Assembly (NCBI GenBank): GCA_910591455.2
Contig: OU342807.1
Span: forward strand, 12,357,116 to 12,421,115
Source: Pholis gunnellus
Taxonomy: Eukaryota; Chordata; Actinopteri; Perciformes; Pholidae
Direction: 5' to 3'
Length of the DNA: 64,000 nucleotides
Position 1 is the stretch's first letter, and each line of letters begins with the position of its first letter. Below the pieces are notes generated by a model. The model searched no databases. It saw only the letters and a list, made by a program, of their open reading frames with translations, and was not told the DNA's origin. The translations under genes were made by a program, and so were the position numbers. Below, piece after piece: positions 14,029 to 28,775 of the stretch.

Positions 14029-14062
<34 letters not shown>

Positions 14063-15696
14063 CATTTTCATTTTCAAGCTTGTAGTAGAAGAGCTCACAT
14101 TTATCAGGTTTGACTTAGGTCCCCCTGGAGCCACAAATGGCTTTCTACTATTTTTTTCACATATGCAGTCTCCAAGATCTGTAAACACACTTTAATGTTC
14201 CCCTTTAAGTGGCAAATGAAACTACTGTGATACAATGATTTGAGATTAAACAGCCAGCTCTGTTTGAGGTGTTTGAGAGTTCTCACTCACCTATTTCAAG
14301 GCATAAGTACAAACAAATAGGTACCAACATGACTTAAAATAACACAAATAATTCAGCTAGCAGCATAAAATATGACAGATGCAAGGGTGAAATGTACAAC
14401 TATAGAGCCAAGGTTGTCCACACGAGAAATATGAGAGCAGACAGCAGAGCATGTCAGGGATATTCTGATGTGTTGTGTCATCCAACATATGGTAATGCTA
14501 CCTGTTAAGAAGCACTGGTGCTAATTCCACAGATGGTTCAAGTCACAACACAACTCTTGCAGTGTGAGAGACACCTTTTTCACAGCTGGCATTTTGACTT
14601 GTGATAAAATTAAAAAGCACAGGTGTAATTAATAACATAAAAGATAGCTCTGCTCCATTTAGGGGTTTGAGTTCCAGGACTCTGGTATCGTGCATGCTGG
14701 TTCACAGTTACAGCTTACTGGGATACTTAAATAAAATATACTTCAATAAAATAGAACCATCATTAAATGTTACAAGCTCCACCTGTGCCTTTCCTGTAAT
14801 GACAAGTCAACATGTGTGCTGTGAAAAAAGATCTATGAGAGTCAAATTAGGGTTGTCCAAGGACACACCATTTACTGCTGAGTCCCAAAGAGTGGTCCAG
14901 CTGAGATTACTTCCCTACAGTAGTAGAGACCCTTCATTTTCATGCAGGTGTATGAAATGCACGGGTGAAGTTAAGTCTTCCCGGGGCACCGTTCCTCACC
15001 CACACCTGTTTGGTATTTTGGTGACTCGTTGTTGTGGAAGGAGAAGATAATGGATTGCTTTTAATCCCACCTCGAGCAGGTGCCCCGTGCATCCTTGATC
15101 GCGAAACCCAGCCACCGCCGTGTGTGAGTTACATGCCTTGATTGATGAAAGCAGCGTCCCACATGTCAACTTCTCAGATTCTCACTTGTAAATCTAACAA
15201 TGTTGTGGTTGGACAAGGTTTTAAGAGTGACAACAACAATTGATTTCACAGCAATGACATGTTGAAATTACAGGTTTTTGGCTTCATATTTTAATATCTG
15301 AATCATCAAGTCTTTACAGCTTACCCCAACTGTAATACTACATTTGTCAAAGACGAGACAAAGTATGAGTAAAAAAGTATTTTGGCTGATTTAAATATAT
15401 ATATTTAAATTAATCTATGCTACAATAAAGCAAAATAATGTTCCCAACACAAGCATAAAAGAGTGCGGGATCAAGTGTTTAACAGCGGATGAATTAATCT
15501 CCTTTTCATTAGGTCATTAAATGACTAAAAAAGAAGAGAAGAGAAGAAGAAGGTCTTTATTGTGAACTCCTTGTGGAGCACTTCTCTGTGTGAAATAGAG
15601 AGTAAAGGCTGGAAGCGCTGATATTGGTTTATCTATAAAACACTGCAGTCGTTCACACTTACACACACACACACACACACGAAAGAGACAGAGAGA

Positions 15697-15734
<38 letters not shown>

Positions 15735-18700
15735 CCACCAGAGCCACATACACTCAGCACTATTTCACCAAACCAATTATCCACAGAGCTATAGCTCAAA
15801 CTGATATAGTATATTTTAAAAAGAAATACGTACACACACACACACACACACACACGCAGACACACACACACACACGCAGACACATACACAGCACAATCCC
15901 ATATTTCAGTCTGATTTGTTCGGATACTGTGGGTCCACTGGGTGGCTCTCAATCTGCTGACAGAGACACACAAACACCAATTTTACAGCTTTAAGACAAC
16001 TTCCTGTCCTCCTCGGAGCAAACAAAGATGGAGCAAGGGGCAGAGGGGAAGGTTGTGAGTGATGTGCCAGAGTAACTTTATGAGGTTAGATCAGGAGTCT
16101 AGATGGATTATCAGAATCTAAAAGCTAACCAGACAATTTGTGGCGAAATTCATTTACATTTAAATTCTGCATGCATGTGCGCATACGCACACACAAACCA
16201 TCACAAAAGATGTTCTGCGGCCATGAGCTAACTGTCAAATTCGTCTTGAAGCAAGAGATGGGCCTCTTCACTATTTCCTACACTGCTTATTTTGCTCCCC
16301 ATTCTAAATATATTTAACAATTGCTATTAATTCATTCAAGTCTTTTCAGAGCACTTTTCGGTCATGTTGGCTTAAAAGTTGAGTTTCGAAGAAAAGAAAT
16401 TCTGGTCGAGTGGTGGCTAATTCTAACTCATAGAGCCGAGGTCCAGCTGTGCTTTCTGGAGGTAATTTCAGAACACTTTCCTCAGAGAATAACTGACGTC
16501 TGACTGGACTGAACAGAGTTACATGTGGTCTCTCTGCCAAACATCTATAGCTTGCACCAGAGCAGGGCAAAGCTGAGAGACCAGGAAAGCTCAGCTGATG
16601 GATTTAATTGTATTTCAGCCTACTTCCTCTTCAGCTTTTCTTCAAAAAAAACTTTTCTGGTATAAAACTAAAAGGAGATTTTCGTTTTTCTGCCAGTTTG
16701 CTTGTCCTGTTTTCTGTGCGATGTATCATATTGAGTATGTAATTTAGTTTGATGGCTTATTATCTAATTCAGTGATTCACTGATGCTTCTCAATACCTTA
16801 CTATTGGAAATGTATAATAACACATTATAGCCTGTCAAAGTGTCAGATTGCTATTGTATTGAAAGGACGTAGGATTAAGTGGCTGTCTTTTACGACTCTG
16901 TGACAAGATGTCAAGAAATAAAAGCAGACTTCGAGGACTGATTAGGAAATTGACATAGCTGTCGGTTCAAATTGTCTGCTCAAGACCCAAATACAGCAGA
17001 ACAACATGGACTGGTAATTTTGGTGTCAGATGTGATTGGTTCTTTTGTCAATAAGGGAGCAGTTATGCACACTGACAAAGAGTCTGACTGACAAGTGAAT
17101 GAAGAGGAGGAGGGGAGGAGGAGGAGGAGGAGGGGAGACGGAGAGAGGGACGAGGACAATTTGCTGAGGTGGAATGGGCGACGGGAGTTTTATTCTATTG
17201 CTGTCTCAAACAGTGACTGATAAATTATTTATTGAACCATGAAATGCTCACATTATTAGATCCTTATTCCAAGATATACACCCTGCACATACACAAATAT
17301 AGAAATGCACACAGACTTACACACACACAAAAAAGCCAACATCTTTAGCCACCTTGTGACGCCAATAAAATTGAATCAACACAGAAATGTGGTGAGACGA
17401 GGTCAAAGAATACATATCACACAAACAAACACAGACACACACCAGGGTTACACACCACGCAAAGCATCATTGATTTTCCGTTTAAGACCGCAAAAAAACA
17501 ATCAGCACACAATTTGCTATTCAGCAAACACTTACTTGAACAAAGAGACAGTAGATAAAAAACAGTTTTTCAAAGTAAGATAAAAGAATCTAAACAGACA
17601 ATGACGCTGCTCTTAAGCTTTGATTTAGAGACCCATGGTTTTGATTTCATTTATTTGATTTAAGAAAGTAGTTTTCCGGCAAGTAAGGACACAACATACC
17701 ACCCTTTGAGTGTTGGTATGATTGATGACCTCTGTATGACCAAATGTGTTGTGTTAAGAGTCGCGCATTTAGTATTTCTTCAAATATTGTGATATTCATC
17801 GTGTTTATCTGACTAACCTGACTCACCTTTTTTTGTCAGATAACGCACACATCTATGCTTTGTCTGTCAGGCCAACATATTTTATAAAATGTGTCTACAC
17901 ACTGCACCAGCACTGACTTGAATCAAAGGATACCCACGGAAACCAGCTGTGGAAACGCTAGCTAAACTATTACTATCTCTAGCCCCACAGAAGAAAAAAC
18001 AAGTGGGGAAAAATCAAAAAAACTAAATAGTAAAGAAAGATATTAATTAACTAATAATAGAGGAAGAGAGAAATAGAGTTTGCTGTAGAATGTATTTTAA
18101 AATGAAAGCTTTAGCCATTCAGCTAAACCAAAAAAATAGTTCTTCAATAATGAATGCCCTGTTTTGAAGGTGTAAATCAATTTTTCTGCTTGTGCAGAAG
18201 CGCGTCAACTGATCAAAGTGCAGTTATGGATGTGCATGAGCACATTTGGACGGGTGTGTGCTTGCGGCGATTCTTTGTCTTTTTCCAGACATGTGATTAA
18301 CAATGTTGTCTCCTCACCATGATGCTGTTGTGGATGAAGCCCTTGCGGTAGCGCGCTGGTTTAAGGTGGGGGTACTCTTCAGTGCTGGTCACCTGGATGT
18401 TCCACACATGTCTCCAAGCCTTGTACAGCTGCAGGTGAACCGGGTAGACACCTGAGTGGTGAGGGGCCACGGCGTAGCCCATGTCCACTGGGATGCTGTG
18501 CTCCTGGAAATGGAGAACATGCATACGCAGAGTCAGACAGGTATGTGAGGGTTATATACATAAACAGAAGTTATAGCGCATTTACAACTCTGACAAAGGA
18601 CATGGTGGGACATAAACACACAGAGCCCAGCAGGCTGACCTTGTAGAAGAAGCGCATGGTTTGTGTTGTGTTTGTTACGATGCTGGCCTTCAGGTTGAAA

Positions 18701-19253
18701 ATAGTTTGTGTGAGCATGTGTATGTGTAGGAGAGTGAGGGTGGATGGTTGCTTGGTGCATCTTGCAGACGGATGGTGTTGTCCTTCGCTCTGACACACAC
18801 CTACACACACTGTCAAAGCTAAGCATCAGCGGTCAGGGGATGAGGGAGTGGAGTATGTGTGTGTGTGTACAATAGAGGTGAGGGATCACACTTTATGATC
18901 GTATTCACCTTCAACAACATGAACCAGCCCCCCCCCCCCTCACTGTAGTGTATGCGTGACACGGCGCTCCAGTACTATCAGGGTCATACAAATCATTTCA
19001 ACTCACTCACACACATACTAACGTAGCAAAACAAGGCAGAGCAGGGCAACGAAAGCGCTCGAACTTTATGGACGTCAGATGAAACCAGGCTCAGGTGTGC
19101 CCATCGAACACTTCCCAACAGGAACATTTTATTCATTTTTTTTTGTTTTACTGTAGAAAAGGAGTTCATGATGGTTATTGCTTATGCTGACAGAAAAGCA
19201 ACAATTTTCCCAACCCTGCCTCTTAAAAATATGTTCATGAGCAAATATGCAAA

Positions 19254-19296
<43 letters not shown>

Positions 19297-19900
19297 CTGC
19301 AAAACACTCACTGTCAATATTGTAATGTGCTACATTATTGGCTTGTAGAAACAAAAACACATTTTAAACCTACACCTGTAATACACAGAACATATGATGT
19401 GGTTTACAGTGTCTATGCCCTGTGGTATAGGAATGGCCCCGGGGATGGAAAAAAAACCTAACAAATGAATGTAAGGCAGCAATTATTTTGGTTTCCTTTA
19501 AATAATGTAGTGTCTGTAACAAAACGTGTATTCTTTGTGTTCGAACAGTTACAGCGCTTTGACCTGCAAACATCATTTCTGCAATCTGCTGTGGCAAAAA
19601 CACAACAATTACCAACGGCAAAAGACGTCCTTGAAGAAAATGCAATCATTGGAAGCGAGCATGATTAAAAGGACCACGAAATAAACAGCTGCAATAAATG
19701 TGTGTACGTGCATGTGTGCGTGCATCCATCTCACCAGAGCGAACTCCTTGTTGAGGACCATCTGCTCCAGCAGTGAGGACTCGTTGTGGAAGAGGTGAGG
19801 CTGCATGTGGCTCCACATGTGGGGGAACCACCAGAACTCATCCACATACTTCAATAGTAAATCATCTCCTTCGTCCTCCTCCACCGTGCCTGCACACCCA

Positions 19901-19941
<41 letters not shown>

Positions 19942-22654
19942 GGACAAAAGGACAATAATAAAATGTATAAATGCATGTTTCATGCAGGTCCAGGGCACAT
20001 TAAACATAGTTGCTATATACAAATTCTCGCTGAGTTGTTTTAAGGTTGTGTTGCTAAATAAGGTGGCGGTCTGATACCATGGTGATAAAAAAATCATGCC
20101 ATGTGATATGGGCAATAATAGACGCTAAAGCAATATGTTCCATTTTGGCATCAGATTTGTCGTAATTATAATTATGTTCAGTCCCACCTCTATTTTTCGT
20201 TTCCAGTGCATCCTACTCCTTTGTTCTCTTGCTGCAGATTTAGACACTTAACTAGAAAATCAATAAAATCTGTCCTTGGAAACAAAACAGAGCTTAGAAT
20301 GCACAGCAGTATGTCAGCACATCACTTATATGATATGAAATCTTTTAAAGATTAATAGGATAACATAGCACTTATACGCACTACCAGCTCTGGCAACCGT
20401 GTGGGATTGACTACAACATCTGTACTGCAAGTTCATCCTTTATTTAGTACATTTTATTTGGTAGTTCATCTACTGATGACCTTACGTTTACGTCTTTATA
20501 GAGTTTACTGAAACCCTTACTGTAAATAGAAACATCAGATTTACTGAAAACACGTAACTAAATTAAATAATTTCTGCCTTTGCTTTCGTCTTAACAAAAC
20601 AATTATTTTACGCCAATACACAACCTTACTAATAAAGTCTTTCTTATTTGTCTAATATCATGGGGTTAGTTTGCAGATGCATTCCTACAATGTAGTATAC
20701 GTCTAGATGTACAACAGAAATCGACATAAATAGCTGCTTCTGTGAAAAATGTTGTATATTTTGTGAACATTTTGTACGGCATGGTATAACTTGTCATGGT
20801 TCAAATAAATGCAGCACTGATTTTCACTTTCTGTTAGAAGAATCGTAACTGCAACTTATAGAACCAGAGTAACACTGAGCATCTAACTGATGTATCATGA
20901 TGTAATAGATCATGTATAGATCATAGACCATTGTGTGTTCAGTTCATGGATTGTGCTTAGTGCCATCAAAATAAAAATGTGTTTGAACCTTATACTTCAT
21001 CAATTAACCAAACATGTCAAAAGTCAAAAAAGTGAAATTAAAAACGAAAACAGCTTTTTACATAAAACTACTGCGTGCGCTCTTCTGAGTTTGAGACATA
21101 TGGATAGCTCTTAACAAAGACAAACAATTTAACCACTCATTTTGACAAGTAGAATATAGAGCGTCCACATAAAAACCCACTCAAATGAATCAAGTAATAT
21201 GTGAATCATTGATACAAAACATCAGCCTATAAAAAACAGCGTTTTGTAAAGACATTTTAGAGTCATTATATTTATATTTGTCAAAATTAGTAAGCCTGGC
21301 ACTGGTGTGTATGTTTATATGGAAAGCATACAAACAGAACTCACCTGTGTGGTAGAACTTCCCCGAGAAGCCCAGGTTGAAGGTGAAGTTGGAGATTTGA
21401 GAACGCAGCTGTTTCTGAGTCTCAAGGAGCGCCTGTCGACGGACAGACAGAGATAGACAGATACATACATGAAATTGATATTAATGACAGAATCACATTC
21501 AACCCCACAGACTCCAGTGTATCAGGTTCAGGTGGCAGTCACTAACATACAGTGTGTTTTTGTGTTCGGTTTTCTGTGTGTACGTAGTGGTCCAGTGCCT
21601 GTCCTTAAAGTTACAAGTCTCTGCTTTCAATACTTGAATCAGGAATTTCTCCACCTATTTAATGACTTCATTAGTTTACTGGCCTTTAAACAAAGACTCT
21701 GTAATGAGTGTTAACTAAAGAGAGTTGCACATTCACACACACACACAGAGTCACACACACCGACAGTAATGCGAGTTAATGAAGGTCAGTGCATTAGTAG
21801 CCTCTGGAGGGTGGACTAATAACCCCCGCACACACTCCTCCCCTCACATCATTCTCTCCATCCATCCCTAACACTACCAAGTGGAATCCTGCCCCCCCCT
21901 CTCTCTCTCACACACTCCTCTGCTGCTGCCTCTTTTTCTGATTCTCCCTCTATTCTTCCATCTCTCCGCTTCTGAGAACCTGCAGTCGCCTCTGCCCCCC
22001 CCCCCCCCTCCCCATTTGTCTTCCACCCCCCTCCACCCACCCTTCTCTGAACCTTCATCTCTCTCTCTCTCTCGCTTGCTCCGTGAAAATGTCACATTCT
22101 CAGGAGACGGGGCTGTTCTAATTTGAAAGGAAGGCTGGAGCGGCATGGAGGAGAGATCGCTCTCTCTCCCTTTCTATAACGCTCTCCCCTCCCCTTGCTC
22201 TTTCCCTTGCACTCTCCCACCCCGTCTTCTTGCTATCGTTGCACTTCTCCCTTCCACAAATGTTTTGTTTATTTATGAAACTCTTAAAATTCCCTGTATA
22301 TTTCAGTCTGCTGGGTCTTTCTGTTGGGCTGTGCGCCACTTCTCTATTACCAATCTTTGTCACGCTGCTTTTAATCGATCCCCTGGAACACTGCCTGATT
22401 TAAGAGACCTGAGCAGCTGATGTCAGAGCAAGGAATTGGTTCCAGGCAGTCTCTCCGTGTCTCTTTTCAGCCACTCTTCTCCTCGGTGTGTGAGTGCGTG
22501 TACGTCCCAAACTAACAAATATACAAACACATGCACACAGTGTCTTCATTAGCTCTAATCTAATGGTGTTGAAGAAGGCCGCATGCTGACAGATGTGCAC
22601 AGCTCCCTAATCTGATCCCCTGTCTCCTCTGTTATGACATCCTCTACATCTTAT

Positions 22655-22712
<58 letters not shown>

Positions 22713-25700
22713 AAAGACATAAGACTTCAGCTACAAATTAAGTTTGTAGGTGAATGCTTTGCATTGTAACTCAATATACACTCCCCGATGCACTTGGTCG
22801 AAATGCATTATTAACATGTGCTGGTATCTGTGAGAGTCAGCGTAGGTGTGTGTCCAAGTGTATCCAAGTGTGCAGCGTATTAGTTTAAACACCTCATTTG
22901 TATTCTGCTTCCTTACATCCATAGCAGAAAACAGAACAGTCGCGTAAATGACTAATTTCTGTGATCTGTCAGTTAAGACTCGGGGCCACAAATAACCCTA
23001 CAGATGCTTTGGCATGATTTTAACCCTTGTGCTGTGACGGTGAACATTGTGTTACCTTTATTTCTTTTATGTTTTAATTGCGCAGTAATGCCATTGTGAG
23101 CAAAGAAACATTTCTAAAGCTTGTTTTGCAAATCCAGCAAATTTTAAAAAGGGGGTAATGTGAACTTAGCCAGTTCTGGCATCAAAGAAGTTGTTGTTCA
23201 GCCGACAATTCTCAAATCTCACAGAGAAGACACAAACAAGGAACGTTTTCAAAACCGCAACACTGATTATGAAACTTTCACAGGCAACAAATTGCTCACG
23301 TTGATGTATCAGCCTTTACAATCAAGTTTCCAAAGATGTGTAAGGCAGTGGGCTACATTTAATAAATACACTTTACAGATTACTGATTCCATTGAAGTGT
23401 AAGGTAATATTGTTTAAATATGGGAACAATGACACACATAGTGTTGCACTCCAGTGTTTGTGTGAAAAGTGAAAAAAAAAGAATAAAGAATAACAAAAAC
23501 AAGAGCAAAGAGAGAACTTCCACACATCTGGCCAATCACTGTGTGAAGTATGAATTGTCAGAAAGATGTCGGGGGAGGTGGGTTCTTCAAGCTTTTTAAC
23601 CATCTCACGAGCATCTCTGTAGTAAGTATACTGACTGCTTAATAAGGGCCTTTGTAATTTGAATAACATTTCATTTTGTTAACTCACTGTATGTGTGTCC
23701 TATCCAGAGGTTCTCCAGACAACAGGGATAAAGTGCACATTATTGGCAAAATATTCATAGCACAATCATATCAGGATACCATTTACCACAACAATGGTAA
23801 TGCAATGGTTTGTTAACACCGGAGTCAAAAAAGAAAAGAGAAAATGGGCAAATTGTGGTAGTTTACTGCCCTCAAACTAAAGACCGGGATGTTCTCAGAA
23901 ACCCTACTTTCAAGAATAGAGAGCAATGGTAGCACTGCTATTGATCATCATGGTGAGGCAGAACTGCTGGTACAAATTATGCCCAGCAATAAAGAGGAGT
24001 GCACTTCTTGGAGTCACTCGCACTGAGCGTATGACAAAACCCTACCTCTGGCTCTGAGGGACAATGAAGTCCCCTCCTGCTGTTTTTCTGAAGGTAACAG
24101 CAGCAGATCCGGGAGAATGGAGGGATTTGAGCAATATGGAGCCAATCTGTCCGGTGGATGCAGAGCTCAAAGCTGGACATGGTTTTAAAATGGGCCATAA
24201 GAGATACTTTATAAGAGAGAAGGGGGATTTAGATTAGCAGGAGGTGGGACTAGTAGCATGTGAGAGATCTTGACAATCCTAGTGATGAAGGTAAACACAC
24301 AAATGGATTAGCGGTTAGCGATAGCCCTCATTTCTGTGCCCAATCCCACAGCTGCCTAACACTGCTAGTGTCAGAAGTAATGCCAGTTTGTTTCTGCGTG
24401 CGTGAGAGCGACAGTGGGTGTGTGTGTGTGTTTCTGTGTTCTTGAATGTGTGTGTGGTAAGCACTAGAAGAGGTGCCAGCTAGATGTTGGGGTTCAAACA
24501 GATGGGAGACAGGCATCTGGACAGCTGGCATTCACTGCCTTTCACAAACCCTTTACACCAACCACCTCCCCACCATATCCCCATTCTGTCATTCTCGCCT
24601 TTGCACCATTTCTTCTCTTTTCTTTTCACAACCTTAAGCCTGGCTGGGAGATCTAAAAGAACAAAAGTAATTATAAATGTGTGTGAGGGGGATTTTATGC
24701 GCGGACGGATTTGAAGGCGTGATGAGAGGAACAATACAAAAATGAAGGGGTTTCATTTTTCTGCAAAAGAAGGTCAAAGTTCTTGATTCATCTACATGAG
24801 TGCAGTGTTTGTGTGTGTATCTGTGCATGTAATGTGAACACCAGACCAGCACATTTAACTGGGTCAGGCATCTCTATTTGATGAGCAGGGAGAGTACTTT
24901 ACCAGTTAATGTCTCTCTTTTGCTTACTCTTCCCCTCTCCGTCTCACTTTCAGTCTCGCTTGTCAGATTTAAGTCAGTGTAGCATTTTGTATTTGAGAAT
25001 TTTACAAAATCATCTACTGCCTTGCATTTACAGATCCAAGGTACTTGCGATTGCTTTGTCATCGCTTTATTTACACTCTACTTGGCAGACCCTCAAGGAT
25101 TTTGAGTTTCCGTGATTGCTGTGACCGCAAAAACCTGCCTCATTTTGAGGAAGAAAATACAAGGCAAACTGCCACATTCTCACAGTTAATTTGACTAAAA
25201 TCAAGAGCACTGACAAATTTCACTAAACAAAGTAAAGTTATTAAGATGCTTGCTTTAGAGTATTCATCACATGTCTTTTTGTGTACTGTATGTTGAAAAT
25301 GAGCCCGTTTGCTCTTTCTAGTGTAACTAAAATGTGTCCTTCCCTGCAGGGCTGACTGTGATCAGATTCATTTTACAAGTTCAGATCGAGGGGGGGGGGG
25401 GTGAAAGCAGATGTCAGGACGCATCATGCTGGAAACAATATTCTGTTCCTTTCTGCCATCTTATATGTCATCTCCTTTTCTCCCTTTCCCACCTGCAACT
25501 TTGTCACTTTAAAAGCAATTAAGACCTACCACCTAAGATTCCCTCTCAAGGGTGCCAATTTGTGTCAAGCATTAAATAAATGGTGTTGCATGACATAATA
25601 TATATATATATATATATATTTGTATGCCTAATGTAACAAAAGCATCTCCTTTTCTCACATTTCTTTGTCTGCTTCCAGTCGTTTACATATCTTCTCCAGT

Positions 25701-28270
25701 GTTTGCCTTTTATTCATTAGTTGGCAAAGTAATGGTCGGATATGGAATGAGCTCAGTTCCATTGAATCAATGGCATCATACTTAATTAGTCTAAAGATTA
25801 ACTCTAAGTAGGACTGCACAATAAATTACAGACTGTTTCAGACCTTTCTTGACGTCTGAATATTGCACATTTTGTGAAAATCCCTTTTTTTGTTTTCAAT
25901 TTTATGCCAGATTTTATTGCCTGACCAAAGTGATCATGTCAACATGAAAAAACACTTTAGCCTTTACACTCTTCATTTCAAACGTCCCAAACTCAGTGCA
26001 ATGCAAAATATGTAATATATGTAAAATAACAACCTCCTAGTAATTATTTGACTTGCAAAATCAAACAAATGAAAGTGGAGCACCTGCCCCACTGCGTTTT
26101 TGGAAAGGCAAGTTTGAATCTTATTTAGCGAATGATCCCTTTCCTGGAGAACAAGAGACTGCAGCAACATAAAATGTGCAAAATACAGGGGATTTCCTTT
26201 GACGTGATAACAATCCATCTAACAGACAACCACACAAACATGAGGATCATTTGCATATAGCAAAGCTACACAGAATGGTTCCGAGTATGAGGTAACTGTG
26301 CATATCAATGAGCGTCTACCTTCCTTTAGATACATAAAGGCTGTATAATTAATGCTAAACATATTCAGTTCAAGTAAATGTAGCCTAACAGAGTGTGTGT
26401 CTTGGCTTCATGTACAGTATGTGTGTTCACATGTGGGTGTCCCCCTCAACTGAGATGACACCACTACAGAACCCACTTTGTGGAGGGAAAGAGTGCGAAC
26501 GAGTTGAGAGGGAAGCTTAGGGAGGAATACAAATAGGCCGGAGATGGTGATCAATGACTCGGGCAAAGGAGGGGGTGAGGAAGGTGAGTGGAGGAGGAGG
26601 AGAAAGGGGAGAAAGGACGAGGTGATAAAGAGGGATCTGAAGATGAGAACCGGACACCTCCCTAACAACCATTCCGAGGCAGAGAAGAGGGGAAAACCTG
26701 CAGACATGAATACAAAAAAAAACCACAAGCACCAGCACGCGCAAACCATTGATGGGAGTTTTTGACTGGCATCATCCCTCATTTTGAGAAATGTCATCCG
26801 TGAGGTGCCTCACTGTGAATCATTTTAATAGAGGGAATACAGCTGTGTGTGCGAGTGCGCGTGTGCGCGCAGATAGGAGTGGGTGTAGGTATTGTTTGTC
26901 ACCAGATGAACTCGTGGGGTGAGACTAATGAAGAGTGCAGAGAGAAGGAGGGAGGCATTTTAATTGGTCTCTCTTTCTCTCTGTCTCTCCTGTCTCACTC
27001 CAGGAGAGACAGGAGATTGAATGTTGGCTTTACAGAGGTAAGAGGGGATTTCTAACATTGGCACTGCAAACGCCTTGTCCTACTAATTGGTCAATAACAC
27101 ATCCTGTTACATACTTATGTGTGAGACATAAGCTGTTTTTGAAGCACCAGGAATGAGAGAGGATTTACATCTTCACATAATTTGTGTGTCATTCCTAATG
27201 ATTCACCGCGGTATACGTTTGTGCTGTGGTGTCTTGTAACGGATGTTTGCTTATTACAAAATCAATTTTTTAGAATGTAAAGAATGCATAGATGTCTTGA
27301 TAAAGTAAGTCACAGCAGAGGTATCTTGCTTAAATGTAGATTTTTGGAATAAACCTGTTTTTGTAATGTCATCGTGGCCATCAGTCAGTTTGTTCTGACC
27401 CAAATTGAACCAAAGACCGATTTTACACAACCTCAACTTAACTTGGTGCAAGCGTCTTGCTTTCATGATTAAATAATTCCCTGGATTCCACATGCATTAA
27501 TCATTTTTAATAAAATGAAGAGCCCTCTTTTCAGCTGTCACCTTCACCCAAAGCTAGATGTGTATTTGACACGTGCTCATCTACTATGAGTCATCCTTTC
27601 AACAGCTTTTCAATGGCAATCTGCTGGAGGGGAAAGAGTTCCATTGAAGGGCCAATCTGAAAACTAACCATGGATTTACTAATCAAACAACCCCTGCCTC
27701 ACGACAAAGATAAAAGACATTTAGACAACAGTGAGATGAATGAGTTGATGCACATAATTATGAACCTACAAGATTTACACACTTGTCACTGTAAATAAGC
27801 CTTGTTCAAACAGTAATCTGACAACTCTACCTGGGGGCTGCTACAAATCACTATATTCCTGCTCCCCTCCTCTGCTTCCCAATTTCCCCTCAGTATTTTG
27901 TTTCTCTGAAATTAGCTGCTAGCTCTTCCCCTAGGTGCCATACTCCACCTTCCCTTCCCTCCCTTTCTCCCTCCAGTCTTTCTAGCTGTGATTGCAAAGA
28001 GAAGAGAAAGAAGAAATGTGGAAGGAGTGTGAGTGTTCCAAATGACATCACGTCTTCGTCTTTCGTCTTTTTTTCTCTGCCCCTCTCTCTACCTCTCCAT
28101 CTCCACCTCCCTCTCCCTTCTTCCTCCATCCCCATCTCCCTGTCCTTCTGTTAAGGCACTGGTTCATCCTCATGTATATTTATGCTACAAAGCTGAAGAG
28201 TCAGGCAGACTTAAAATGAAAACTCCAACTAGAGAGCACTTGTGTGCTCATTTTGTGAATGCGTGTGTGC

Positions 28271-28340
<70 letters not shown>

Positions 28341-28607
28341 AATATGCATTCTTTTATCCTTTTAGGATTCAAGCATCTTTTTTTATATTCAAAGGTGGAA
28401 TTCCTCTCCACTTCACCACACACTGCCCCCCTGTTTTCTCAGCCTCCTCATTCCTCTCATCTTCTCCCCAAGTTTCAGCCACGGACAGGTGGCTCGTCTT
28501 TTTTTCTTTCAACGTCTGACGAGACAGGTGCCAACCATTGACGGGGAGTGACATTCTAATCTAAAGTAGTGATTCAGAAAACACCCGCGCGAGCACACAA
28601 ACACACA

Positions 28608-28662
<55 letters not shown>

Positions 28663-28744
28663 CCCTATCATGTATATTGGGCGGACAGGATTAGCTCATG
28701 CACATCAGCGCAGAGCAGCATAAATCTCACCTGTCTTAAAGTCC

Positions 28745-28775
<31 letters not shown>

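Noticed and set aside
14601..15050. 149-codon open frame on the plus strand
   Set aside because: Intronic and antisense to ndst3, with no recognisable domain, no splice context and mixed composition. A length expected by chance in 64 kb.
14986..15090. Inverted pair GGGGCACC and GGTGCCCC
   Set aside because: Nine matching bases 80 apart are expected by chance, and no element features surround them.
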